A stretch of DNA of 14,741 nt from BS750m-G77 sp043797735 (GTDB taxonomy: Bacteria > Omnitrophota > Gorgyraeia > Gygaellales > Profunditerraquicolaceae), in the NCBI GenBank assembly GCA_043797735.1, contig JAZDPH010000034.1, forward strand, positions 1-14,741, written 5' to 3'. A model generated the notes under the pieces. That model did not search any database. It worked only from the letters and a program-made list of their open reading frames with translations, and was not told the origin of the DNA. Below are positions 6,135-14,464 of this stretch, in pieces. How positions within the stretch are numbered: the stretch's first letter is position 1; each line of letters begins with the position of its first letter. Position numbers and translations under genes: made by a program.

Positions 6135-9100
6135 ATGGACGAAACAGTCTTATTCGATAGTATTTCCATAAAAATCGCCTCCCCCCAGGTTATCAAATCC
6201 TGGTCTAAGGGAGAGGTAAAAAAAGCAGAGACGATTAACTACCGCACCCTTAAGCCGGAAAAAGACGGCTTATTCTGCGAAAAGATTTTCGGGCCGGTGC
6301 GCGACTGGGAGTGCAACTGCGGTAAATATAAAGGCATAAAATTTAAAGGCATAACCTGTGACCGCTGCGGCGTTACGGTAGACCGCTCTTCCGTAAGGCG
6401 CGAACGTATGGCCCACATTGAATTAGCATCTGCCGTAACGCACATCTGGTTTTTTAAGGCCGTCCCCAGCAGGATGTCGGCTCTCTTGGATATCGGCTTA
6501 AGGGACCTGGAAAAAATCATTTATTATGAGGAATACGTCGTAATTGACCCCGGCACCAGCAGCCTGAAGAAGAAGCAATTGCTTAGCGAAGAAGAATATC
6601 AGGATGCGTTAGAGAAGTTTGCCTCGGGTTTCAAGGCAAAAATCGGAGCCGAGGCAATACGGGATTTATTGAAGGAACTTGAAATTGACGCGCAGTGCCG
6701 TAAACTGCGTCGCGACCTTTCTAGGCTTAAGGATTCCTCCGGGAGCAAAAAGGGCTTAAAAAGCCTGAGAATCGTTGAAGATTTTAAAAAATCCGGAAAC
6801 AAGCCGGAGTGGATGGTTTTAGAGATGCTGCCGGTAATCCCGCCGGACTTAAGGCCGCTGGTACCGTTGGACGGAGGCAGGTTTGCCACCTCCGACTTAA
6901 ACGACTTATACCGCCGGGTGATTAACCGGAATAACCGCCTTAAGAAACTGATGGAATTAAATGCGCCCGAGATAATTATCCGTAATGAGAAGCGCATGCT
7001 TCAGGAATCCGTTGATGCCCTGCTTGATAACGGCAGGCACGGCAAGCCCGTAATCGGCGCCAATAACCGCCCGTTAAAATCACTTTCCGATATGCTTAAA
7101 GGAAAACAGGGCAGGTTTAGGCAGAACCTTTTGGGCAAGCGCGTAGATTATTCCGGCCGTTCTGTTATTGTGGTCGGCCCGGAACTCAAGCTTCATGAAT
7201 GCGGGCTGCCTAAGCAGATGGCCCTGGAGTTATTTGAACCGTTTATTATAAAGAAATTAAAAGAGAAGGGTTTTGTGCATACCATAAAGGGCGCCCGCAG
7301 AATGGTAGAGCGCGGCAAGATTGAGGTCTGGGATATATTAGATGAAGTAATCAAGGACCACCCCGTACTTCTAAACCGCGCCCCTACGCTGCATCGTTTG
7401 GGCATACAGGCCTTCCAGCCGCGCCTGATAGAGGGCAAGTCCATCAAGATTCACCCTTTTGTCTGTACTGCCTTTAACGCGGATTTTGACGGCGACCAGA
7501 TGGCGGTGCATGTGCCGTTATCGCTGGAGTCTCAACTGGAGACTAAGATTTTAATGCTTTCCATAAACAATATCTTCTCTCCGGCCGACGGAAGGCCGGT
7601 TGTTGCCCCCACGCAGGATATTGTCCTGGGCCTCTCCTATATCTGCAAGGAAAAACAGGGGGCAAAGGGAGAGGGCAAGGTTTTTTCCAGCTCCGACGAG
7701 GTGGTTATCGCCTACGAAGACAAAGCCGTGGATTTGCACGCGAAGATAAAAGTAAGGGTTGACGGCATCTTTGAACCGGAAGACAAAAAATTTATCGCGG
7801 GAAAACAAATTATTGAAACTACCGTAGGCAGGGTAATTTTCAACCAGATCATGCCGCAGGGCTTCGGTTTTTTAAATAAAGAATTAAATAAAAACAAGGT
7901 CGGCGATATCGTGGTGGAATGCTACAAGAGATTTGGCCATGGCGATACCGTAAGGCTGCTTGATGAGATGAAGAAGCTAGGGTTTGAGATGGGAACCCTG
8001 GGAGGGATTTCTATCGGCATAGATGACCTTCAGGTGCCCAAGGAAAAGGGCGCGGTCCTTAAGGAATCAAGAAACGAAGTGCTTAAAGTCGAGGAGCAAT
8101 ACCGCAAGGGAGTTATTACCGACAGCGAACGTAAATCAAAAATTATTGATATCTGGACACATGCCACGGATAGAATTTCCGATTTACTCTTTCAGGAGAT
8201 GGAGCCGTTTAATCCTATTTTTATGATGGCTGATTCCGGCGCTCGGGGCTCCAGGCTTCAGATAAGGCAGCTGGCCGGCATGCGCGGGCTTATGGCAAAG
8301 CCGTCCGGAGAAATCATCGAGAACCCGATTACCGCAAACTTCCGGGAGGGGTTGAATGTTCTGGAGTATTTTATCTCCACCCACGGGGCGCGCAAGGGCC
8401 TTGCAGATACGGCGCTTAAGACCGCTGATGCCGGGTATTTGACTCGCAGGCTCGTAGACGTGGCACAAGAGGTTATCGTCAACGAAAAAGACTGCGCTAC
8501 CCTTAACGGGATTACAGTTTCGGCGATTATTGAAGGCGACGAAGAGGTAGTCAGCCTTAAGGATCGCATTGTCGGCAGGGTAGCCCTGGACAATATCGTG
8601 GATATTATCACTGATGAAGTTGTAGTGGAAGCTGGCTCAGAGATTTTGGAAGATAAGGCAGATATGATTGAGAAGCTGGGGATAGAGAAGATTCGTATCC
8701 GCAGTGTATTAACCTGTGAATCGGGCAGGGGTGTCTGCACCACCTGTTATGGGAGGAATCTTGCCAGCGGCAGGCTGGTAGAATTAGGCGAGGCCGTAGG
8801 GGTAATTGCGGCACAAAGTATCGGCGAGCCCGGCACTCAGCTGACCATGAGGACCTTTCATATCGGAGGGACCGCTTCCAGAATCATCGAACAGTCAATT
8901 ATAAAATCTAAGAATAAGGGAATACTCAAGTATCATAATTTAAGGGTTGCGGAGAAAAATAAGGAGTTTGTTGTCTTAAATAGAAACGGCTTAGTCAGCA
9001 TAAATGATAAACAGGGCAGAGAACTGGAGCGTTATCCTGTTGCGCAGGGCGCGTTTATCAGTATTGCCGACGGGGGCGAGGCGGCTAAGGGCGATGCCTT

Positions 9101-10133
9101 TGCGCGCTGGGACCCCTATACCCTGCCGGTTCTTACGGAGGTTGACGGCCATATAAAATATGATGATCTGCGGGAAGGTACCACCGTTCGGGAAGAGCTG
9201 AATCCGGTGACAAAATTGACCGAACGCGTGGTTGTTGAACACAAACAGGAGTATCACCCTTCAATATTAATACTGGATGCGGCCAAGGAAGTACTCGGGA
9301 TTTATCCTATCCCTGTGGGAGCGCATATTTTGGTCAAAGACGCGGATAAGATCAAGGCCGGAGAGCTTTTAGCCAAAATCCCGCGGCTGGTGGTAAAAAC
9401 CAGGGATATTACCGGCGGCCTTCCGCGCGTTGCGGAGTTGTTTGAGGCAAGAAAGCCCAAGGATCCGGCGGTAATCAGCGAAATAGACGGCTTTGTAGAA
9501 TTTGGCGAGACAAAAAAAGGCCAGCGCGTAATTATAGTTAAATCCACTACCGGCATGCAGAGAGAATACGTGATTCCTCACGGCAAACACCCCAACGTCT
9601 ATAAGGGGGATAAGGTTATTGCCGGCCAGCAGCTGACCGACGGGCCGGTTGTCCTGCAGGATATTTTAAGGGTCTGCGGCGATAAAGTGCTGCAGGAATA
9701 CCTGGTCAATGAGGTTCAGGAGGTCTACCGGCTGCAGGGGGTGCGCATTAACGATAAACACATAGAGTTGATTATAAGGCAGATGTTAAAAAAGGTAAGA
9801 ATAGAGGATGCCGGCGACAGCGAATTCCTGGCGACCCAGCAGGTGGATAAATGGAAATTTCAGAAGGAGAATTCGCGCATGATAAAAAAAGGGGGCAGGC
9901 CCGCGCAGGCAACACCTTTATTATTGGGGATTACCAAGGCCTCGCTTACTACGGAAAGTTTTATTTCCGCGGCGAGTTTTCAGGAGACTACGCGAGTGCT
10001 TACGGAAGCCGCAACATCGGGAAAGCGCGATGAATTATTCGGCCTGAAGGAGAATGTTATCGTCGGCCATTTAATTCCGGCGGGCACAGGGTTTCATACG
10101 CATCGCGATATTCAAGTTATAAAGAAAGCTTAA
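6135..10133 (+). CDS. rpoC: DNA-directed RNA polymerase subunit beta'
   Basis: The beta' subunit carries the catalytic magnesium and the clamp. The 1332-aa product is full length. The N-terminal zinc site is C60, C62, C75, C78. The catalytic motif NADFDGD is at 448-454, with Mg-binding D450, D452 and D454. The bridge-helix region starts near residue 698 (MADSGARGSRLQIRQLAG). The second zinc site is C787, C861, C868, C871. The trigger loop (TMRTFHIGGTAS, about 904-915) is followed by an insertion of roughly 170 residues before DITGGLPRVAELFEARKPKD (1091-1110). This matches the position and sequence style of the SI3 insertion of E. coli and other Gram-negative bacteria. The C-terminal block includes SFISAASFQETTRVLTEAA. 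The start is 2 nt after rpoB, with a GGAG about 14 nt upstream, so coupling is likely. Confidence 0.98.
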   Translation: MDETVLFDSISIKIASPQVIKSWSKGEVKKAETINYRTLKPEKDGLFCEKIFGPVRDWECNCGKYKGIKFKGITCDRCGVTVDRSSVRRERMAHIELASAVTHIWFFKAVPSRMSALLDIGLRDLEKIIYYEEYVVIDPGTSSLKKKQLLSEEEYQDALEKFASGFKAKIGAEAIRDLLKELEIDAQCRKLRRDLSRLKDSSGSKKGLKSLRIVEDFKKSGNKPEWMVLEMLPVIPPDLRPLVPLDGGRFATSDLNDLYRRVINRNNRLKKLMELNAPEIIIRNEKRMLQESVDALLDNGRHGKPVIGANNRPLKSLSDMLKGKQGRFRQNLLGKRVDYSGRSVIVVGPELKLHECGLPKQMALELFEPFIIKKLKEKGFVHTIKGARRMVERGKIEVWDILDEVIKDHPVLLNRAPTLHRLGIQAFQPRLIEGKSIKIHPFVCTAFNADFDGDQMAVHVPLSLESQLETKILMLSINNIFSPADGRPVVAPTQDIVLGLSYICKEKQGAKGEGKVFSSSDEVVIAYEDKAVDLHAKIKVRVDGIFEPEDKKFIAGKQIIETTVGRVIFNQIMPQGFGFLNKELNKNKVGDIVVECYKRFGHGDTVRLLDEMKKLGFEMGTLGGISIGIDDLQVPKEKGAVLKESRNEVLKVEEQYRKGVITDSERKSKIIDIWTHATDRISDLLFQEMEPFNPIFMMADSGARGSRLQIRQLAGMRGLMAKPSGEIIENPITANFREGLNVLEYFISTHGARKGLADTALKTADAGYLTRRLVDVAQEVIVNEKDCATLNGITVSAIIEGDEEVVSLKDRIVGRVALDNIVDIITDEVVVEAGSEILEDKADMIEKLGIEKIRIRSVLTCESGRGVCTTCYGRNLASGRLVELGEAVGVIAAQSIGEPGTQLTMRTFHIGGTASRIIEQSIIKSKNKGILKYHNLRVAEKNKEFVVLNRNGLVSINDKQGRELERYPVAQGAFISIADGGEAAKGDAFARWDPYTLPVLTEVDGHIKYDDLREGTTVREELNPVTKLTERVVVEHKQEYHPSILILDAAKEVLGIYPIPVGAHILVKDADKIKAGELLAKIPRLVVKTRDITGGLPRVAELFEARKPKDPAVISEIDGFVEFGETKKGQRVIIVKSTTGMQREYVIPHGKHPNVYKGDKVIAGQQLTDGPVVLQDILRVCGDKVLQEYLVNEVQEVYRLQGVRINDKHIELIIRQMLKKVRIEDAGDSEFLATQQVDKWKFQKENSRMIKKGGRPAQATPLLLGITKASLTTESFISAASFQETTRVLTEAATSGKRDELFGLKENVIVGHLIPAGTGFHTHRDIQVIKKA

Positions 10134-10145
10134 GAGAGGCTAATT

Positions 10146-10520
10146 ATGCCAACTATTCAGCAGTTAATAAGATCAGGCAGGATTTCAAGGAAAAAGAAGA
10201 GCAAGTCGCCGGCTTTAAAGGCATGCCCGCAAAGAAGAGGAGTTTGCCTTCAGGTGCGTACGATGACGCCCAAGAAGCCGAATTCAGCGTTAAGAAAGAT
10301 TGCCAGAGTCCGCCTGACCACCGGAATAGAAGTTACCTCTTACATTCCGGGAGAAGGGCATAATCTTCAGGAGCATTCTATCGTTCTGGTAAGAGGCGGC
10401 CGGGTTAAGGACTTGCCGGGTGTGCGCTACCATATCGTACGCGGGACATTAGATGCCTCGGGGGTTAATCAGCGCAGGCAATCGCGCTCTAAATACGGAG
10501 CCAAGAGGCCGAAATCATGA
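10146..10520 (+). CDS. rpsL: 30S ribosomal protein S12
   Basis: S12 sits at the decoding centre and affects fidelity and streptomycin binding. At 124 aa it is normal length and lacks the longer N-terminal insertion seen in some phyla. TPKKPNSALRK occupies residues 41-51 and RGGRVKDLPGVRYH 83-96. The lysines often mutated in streptomycin resistance (K43 and K88 with Met as 1) are wild type, and D89 is the usual methylthiolation site. The C-terminus is SRSKYGAKRPKS. It starts 12 nt after the rpoC stop, with GAGAGG at 10134-10139 as ribosome-binding site. The str operon is thus fused directly to rpoBC with no room for a separate promoter region. Its stop overlaps the rpsG start by four bases. 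Confidence 0.98.
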   Translation: MPTIQQLIRSGRISRKKKSKSPALKACPQRRGVCLQVRTMTPKKPNSALRKIARVRLTTGIEVTSYIPGEGHNLQEHSIVLVRGGRVKDLPGVRYHIVRGTLDASGVNQRRQSRSKYGAKRPKS

Positions 10521-10987
10521 GAAAGAAAAGAAAAGCTAATAAAATCGTTATTGTAGACCCGAAATTTGACAGCAAGATTGTAGCAAAGTTCATAAATATG
10601 GTTATGCTTAAAGGCAAGAAGCCGCTTGCTGAAAAGATGGTTTATGGAGCCTTTGAAATATTAAAAAATAACCTTAATGATCCGGATATATTGAAGATCT
10701 TTTATAAGGCGCTGGACAATGCCCGGCCCCGGCTTGAAGTAAAGCCCAGGCGCGTAGGCGGGGCGACTTATCAGGTCCCGGTTGAGGTAAGGCAGGAGCG
10801 CGGCACTTCCATTGCCCTTCGTTGGATCAGGGATTTTGCCAAGTCAAAAAGGGGAAGGTCAATGAAGGAAAAGCTTGCAGATGAGATCACTGCCGCTTAT
10901 AAAGGCGAAGGCTCAAGCATTAAGAAGAGGGACGATACGCATAAAATGGCCGAGGCCAATAAGGCATTTGCTCATTTTAGATGGTAA
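10517..10987 (+). CDS. rpsG: 30S ribosomal protein S7
   Basis: S7 nucleates assembly of the 30S head and lines the E-site mRNA/tRNA path. The 156-aa product has the usual length. Family features are the basic N-terminus (MRKKRKANK), FINMVMLKGKKPLAEKMVYG, the block VKPRRVGGATYQVPVEV, RWIRDFAK, and the C-terminal KMAEANKAFAHFRW. It starts in an ATGA overlap with the rpsL stop (10517-10520), a classic sign of coupled translation; AAGAGG at 10503-10508 inside rpsL may help. In E. coli S7 autoregulates its operon through the rpsL-rpsG gap, and no such gap exists here. Hairpin element copy 3 begins 4 nt after the stop. Confidence 0.98.
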   Translation: MRKKRKANKIVIVDPKFDSKIVAKFINMVMLKGKKPLAEKMVYGAFEILKNNLNDPDILKIFYKALDNARPRLEVKPRRVGGATYQVPVEVRQERGTSIALRWIRDFAKSKRGRSMKEKLADEITAAYKGEGSSIKKRDDTHKMAEANKAFAHFRW

Positions 10988-10991
10988 GTAA

Positions 10992-11100
10992 GGCCATAAC
11001 TTATGGAGCGTAAGCGAACATAAGTTATTTGGCCGAACTTATCCCGACGAGTATGTCGAAATTGTCGAAGAGAATTTCGACATATCTTACGAGTCGGGAT
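10992..11100 (+). repeat. Two-part hairpin element, copy 3 (rpsG/fusA gap)
   Basis: Hairpin A spans 10992-11034. GGCCA (10992-10996) pairs with TGGCC (11030-11034), TAACTTATG (10997-11005) pairs with CATAAGTTA (11019-11027), and TT (11028-11029) is unpaired. The 13-nt apex GAGCGTAAGCGAA is identical to copy 1. The linker GAACTT leads to hairpin B (11041-11100), described separately. Compared with copy 1 the middle of the inner stem changes from CGA/TCG to TAA/TTA, a compensatory change that keeps pairing. It is not followed by a U-tract. Confidence 0.88.
11041..11100 (+). repeat. 60-nt nested palindrome, first of two identical copies
   Basis: Outer arms ATCCCGAC (11041-11048) and GTCGGGAT (11093-11100) enclose an inner stem: TATGTCGAAATT (11052-11063) pairs with AATTTCGACATA (11073-11084), loop GTCGAAGAG. 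CGAG occurs at both edges of the inner part (11048-11051 and 11090-11093). Removing one CGAG with the 38 nt between leaves a perfect short palindrome, ATCCCGA-CGAG-TCGGGAT. The same 60 nt, and the preceding CCGAACTT, recur without change at 14503-14570. Confidence 0.92.
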
Positions 11101-11134
11101 ACACAGGTAGGTGTTCGTAACTTAAGTGTTCATT

Positions 11135-13231
11135 ATGAATAAAGTTTCGTTAAATAATATCAGAAACATCGGGATTATTGCCCACATAGATGCCGGCAAG
11201 ACCACGACTACCGAGCGCATTCTTTATTATACCGGCAAGACTTATAAGCTCGGAGAAGTCCATGAAGGGACGGCAACGATGGATTGGATGGTTCAGGAAC
11301 AGGAAAGAGGCATAACTATAACCAGCGCCGCTACTACCTGTATCTGGGGAGATATCAGCATAAACGTTATTGATACTCCGGGCCACGTTGATTTTACCGT
11401 TGAGGTGGAGAGGTCGCTGAAGGTTTTAGACGGCGCGGTGGTTGTTTTTTGCGGAGTAGGGGGCGTTGAGCCGCAATCAGAGACAGTATGGAGGCAGGCC
11501 GATAGGTATGAAGTACCCAGGATTGCTTTTGTAAACAAGATGGACAGGACCGGAAGTGATTTTTTTCAGGTAATCGAGCAGATGCATAAAAGGCTGGGGG
11601 CCAATGCCGCGGCAATTCAGCTCCCCTTTGGCAAAGAAGCCGATTTTAAGGGCCTGATTGACTTGGTTGAGAAGAAACTCAGGATCTATAAAGATGACCT
11701 GGGCAAGGAGTTTGAAGATAAAGAGATACCGGCAGAGCTTCTGCCGGAGGTAGAGAAATATCGCGCTATCCTGATTGAAAAACTGGCAGAGGTTGACGAT
11801 AAGATTATGGAGGATTACCTGCAGGGAAAAGAGGTCTCCGTGCAAGGGATAAAGGAGACGATACGTAAAACCGTTATTGCCAGTAAATTTGTCCCTGTTT
11901 TATGCGGTTCGGCGTTCAAGAATAAAGGCATTCAATGGGTCCTGGATGCTGTCCGTGATTATTTGCCTTCTCCGGTTGACCTGCCGCCGATAAAGGGGAT
12001 AAACCCCGACAGCGGAGATTTTGAAGAGATAGCTGCTTCGGAAGAGGCGCCTTTTTGCGCCCTTTGTTTTAAAGTGGCCACCGATCCTTTTGTGGGCAGG
12101 CTTAATTATATCAGGGTTTATTCAGGCGTGCTTTCTTCGGGTTCCTATATATATAATGCCACTAAGCGTGAGCGGGAGCGTGTTGCAAAAATCGTAAAGA
12201 TGCATGCTAACCACCAGGAGATTGTAGAGAGCGTATCTTGCGGAGATATCGCCGCTGTAGTAGGCTTAAAAGAAACCAAGACCGCAGATACGCTTTGCAG
12301 CGAAGAGAACCCGATTTTAATTGAAGCAATGCGTTTTCCTGAGCCGGTCATTCAGCAGGCAGTAGAGCCTAAAACAAAGGATGCGCAGGAGAGGTTGGGC
12401 ATGGCGCTGCGTAAACTTGAAGACGAAGATCCATCATTTAAGGTACTCTATAATCAGGAGACCGGGCAGACCCTGATTGCCGGGATGGGGCAGTTACACC
12501 TTGAGATAATCATCGACCGGATATTGCGCGAATTTAAGGTAGAGGCGCAGGTCGGCCAGCCGCAGGTTGCTTATCGGGAGACGTTGACAAAGAAGGTTTC
12601 CTCAGTCGGTAAATTTATTTCGCAGAGCGGCGGACGGGGCCAATACGGGCATGTAGTTTTAGAGATGGAGCCGCAGGATGTCCCCGGCGCGGGGGTTACT
12701 TTTGAAGACAAGATTAAAAGCGGGGCGATTCCGCGGGAGTTTATCTCTTCGGTAAAACAGGGGGTTATGGGCGCTTCAAAGAGCGGTGTCCTGGCCAGTT
12801 ATCCCGTAACGGACGTAAAAATAACCTTAGTAGACGGTTCTTATCATGAAGTAGATTCTTCGGAATTGGCTTTTAAGATGGCGGCTTCCATCGCCTTTAG
12901 CGATGGGTTAAAAAAAGCCAAGCCGGTTTTGCTGGAGCCGATTATGGACATTGAGATTATCGTTCCCGAGGAATATATGGGACAGGTGATTGGAGATTTG
13001 AGTGCGCGGCGCGCTAAAATATCATCATTATCTCAACGGCATACTTTGCGTACGGTTAGGGCAAGCGCTCCTTTGGCCGAGTTGTTCAATTATGCCACGA
13101 TATTAAGATCATTGACACAGGGCCGTGCATCTTATACAATGGAGCCTTCGCATTACGCGCAGGTGCCTTCACATATAGCTGAAAAGATTGTAACCGGATT
13201 AGCAGGCGCTACCCCTGCTAGGCGAAGTTAA
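11135..13231 (+). CDS. fusA: Translation elongation factor G
   Basis: EF-G is the GTPase that drives translocation and, with RRF, ribosome recycling. From ATG 11135 it is 698 aa (E. coli 704). G motifs: AHIDAGKTT (16-24), RGITITSAAT in switch I, DTPGHVDF (80-87, catalytic H84), NKMD (134-137) and CGSAFKNKG as G5. Domains II-V follow; GGRGQYGHV marks domain IV and SLSQRHTL lies in domain V. An in-frame GTG at 11126 would add three residues (MFI); I prefer the ATG because MNKVSLNNIRNIGIIAHID matches usual EF-G starts. Neither start has a close Shine-Dalgarno sequence: the nearest candidate, AGGTAGGTG (11105-11113), lies about 21 nt before the ATG. tuf follows 22 nt after the stop. Confidence 0.97.
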   Translation: MNKVSLNNIRNIGIIAHIDAGKTTTTERILYYTGKTYKLGEVHEGTATMDWMVQEQERGITITSAATTCIWGDISINVIDTPGHVDFTVEVERSLKVLDGAVVVFCGVGGVEPQSETVWRQADRYEVPRIAFVNKMDRTGSDFFQVIEQMHKRLGANAAAIQLPFGKEADFKGLIDLVEKKLRIYKDDLGKEFEDKEIPAELLPEVEKYRAILIEKLAEVDDKIMEDYLQGKEVSVQGIKETIRKTVIASKFVPVLCGSAFKNKGIQWVLDAVRDYLPSPVDLPPIKGINPDSGDFEEIAASEEAPFCALCFKVATDPFVGRLNYIRVYSGVLSSGSYIYNATKRERERVAKIVKMHANHQEIVESVSCGDIAAVVGLKETKTADTLCSEENPILIEAMRFPEPVIQQAVEPKTKDAQERLGMALRKLEDEDPSFKVLYNQETGQTLIAGMGQLHLEIIIDRILREFKVEAQVGQPQVAYRETLTKKVSSVGKFISQSGGRGQYGHVVLEMEPQDVPGAGVTFEDKIKSGAIPREFISSVKQGVMGASKSGVLASYPVTDVKITLVDGSYHEVDSSELAFKMAASIAFSDGLKKAKPVLLEPIMDIEIIVPEEYMGQVIGDLSARRAKISSLSQRHTLRTVRASAPLAELFNYATILRSLTQGRASYTMEPSHYAQVPSHIAEKIVTGLAGATPARRS

Positions 13232-13240
13232 AAAACTTTC

Positions 13241-13248
13241 AGGAGGTG
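13241..13248 (+). promoter_or_regulatory. Extended Shine-Dalgarno site for tuf
   Basis: AGGAGGTG is complementary to eight bases of the canonical 16S rRNA 3' end, and its AGGAGG core ends 7 nt before the tuf ATG. It is the strongest ribosome-binding site in the window, fitting the very high EF-Tu demand. Confidence 0.88.
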
Positions 13249-13253
13249 TTTCA

Positions 13254-14459
13254 ATGGCTAAAGAGAAATTTGTAAGGACTAAACCGCACGTTAATATCGG
13301 CACGATTGGGCATATAGACCACGGCAAAACTACTTTAACCGCGGCTATTACGCACGTGTTAGCCAAATTAGGAAAGGCTCAGGCCAAGGATTACGCTGAA
13401 ATAGCAAAGGGCGGGGCGGTAAGGGACGAAAGCAAAATTTTAACTATTTCGGTTGCGCACGTAGAATACGAAACAGATAACCGTCATTACGCGCATATAG
13501 ATTGCCCGGGCCATGCAGACTACATTAAGAATATGATTACCGGCGCCGCTCAGATGGACGGGGCGATACTGGTGGTTTCTGCCGCCGACGGCCCAATGCC
13601 CCAGACCAGAGAGCATATTCTCCTGGCGCGCCAGGTCAACGTTCCGGAGATGGTTGTGTTTTTAAATAAGGTTGATGTGGTTTCCGATAAAGAGCTGATT
13701 GACCTGGTTGAAATGGAAGTAAGAGAGTTGCTTACGAAATATAATTATCCCGGAGATAAAACGCCTATTATCAAGGGCAGCGCGCTTAAGGCGTTGCAGG
13801 CAGACGGCGACCCCAATAATCCCGACTGTAAAGCTATTCTTGAGTTAATGAAAGCAATTGATGAGTTCATACCTTTGCCCCAGAGGGATATGGACAAGCC
13901 TTTACTTATGGCCGTAGAAGACGTCTTCAGCATTGAAGGGCGCGGGACGGTAGGTACAGGAAGGATTGAGCGCGGGAAGGTTAAAGTAGGCGAAGAAGTA
14001 GAGTTGGTGGGGTTAAGGCCGGAGGTCAAAAAGACGGTTGTTACCGGCATCGAAATGTTCAGAAAAATTTTGGAGGAAGGCCAGGCCGGCGATAACGTAG
14101 GGCTCTTGTTAAGAGGCGTGGAAAAGGGGGATATTGAGCGCGGAATGGTTATAGCAGCGCCTAAGTCTATTACCCCGCACACCAAATTTATGGCACAGGT
14201 TTATATCCTGACAAAAGAGGAAGGCGGAAGGCATACGCCATTCTTTACCGGATACAGGCCCCAGTTTTATTTCCGTACTACCGACGTTACCGGATCAGCC
14301 AAGCTTCCGCAGGGCGTAGAAATGGTTATGCCCGGAGACAACGTCAACATGGAAATAGAATTGATTACGCCTATCGCTATGGAAAAAGAATCGCGTTTTG
14401 CTATCCGCGAAGGCGGCCATACCGTAGGCGCGGGAGTAGTTACGGAGGTTATAGCATAA
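13254..14459 (+). CDS. tuf: Translation elongation factor Tu, with non-canonical switch I
   Basis: EF-Tu delivers aminoacyl-tRNA to the ribosomal A site as a GTP complex. The 401-aa product has all three domains. G1 is GHIDHGKTT (19-27), G3 is DCPGH (83-87, catalytic H87), G4 is NKVD (138-141), G5 is GSAL (175-178). Domain 2 begins near PLLMAVEDVFSIEGRGTVGTG, and domain 3 ends GGHTVGAGVVTEVIA. The oddity is switch I. The near-universal PEEKARGITIN is replaced by AKGGAVRDESKILTIS (51-66): the Mg/GTP-sensing threonine is kept as T64, but Arg-Gly before it is Lys-Ile. From memory, planctomycete-type EF-Tu has a similar AKGGTVRD...TI switch, so this is probably a lineage trait of a working EF-Tu. 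It forms a pair with fusA. Confidence 0.97.
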   Translation: MAKEKFVRTKPHVNIGTIGHIDHGKTTLTAAITHVLAKLGKAQAKDYAEIAKGGAVRDESKILTISVAHVEYETDNRHYAHIDCPGHADYIKNMITGAAQMDGAILVVSAADGPMPQTREHILLARQVNVPEMVVFLNKVDVVSDKELIDLVEMEVRELLTKYNYPGDKTPIIKGSALKALQADGDPNNPDCKAILELMKAIDEFIPLPQRDMDKPLLMAVEDVFSIEGRGTVGTGRIERGKVKVGEEVELVGLRPEVKKTVVTGIEMFRKILEEGQAGDNVGLLLRGVEKGDIERGMVIAAPKSITPHTKFMAQVYILTKEEGGRHTPFFTGYRPQFYFRTTDVTGSAKLPQGVEMVMPGDNVNMEIELITPIAMEKESRFAIREGGHTVGAGVVTEVIA

Positions 14460-14464
14460 GTGAA

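Noticed and set aside
8258..8743. 161-aa minus-strand open frame within rpoC
   Set aside because: It lies wholly antisense to the conserved bridge-helix and zinc-site region of rpoC, has Ser/Thr/Pro-rich low-complexity content and no ribosome-binding site; it is a shadow frame.
11041..11134. Promoter for fusA in the rpsG/fusA gap
   Set aside because: AT-rich bits such as CATATC and TTCGAC lie inside the repeat arms and show no convincing -35/-10 pair at 16-18 nt spacing. The identical copy before rpsJ shows they belong to the repeat.
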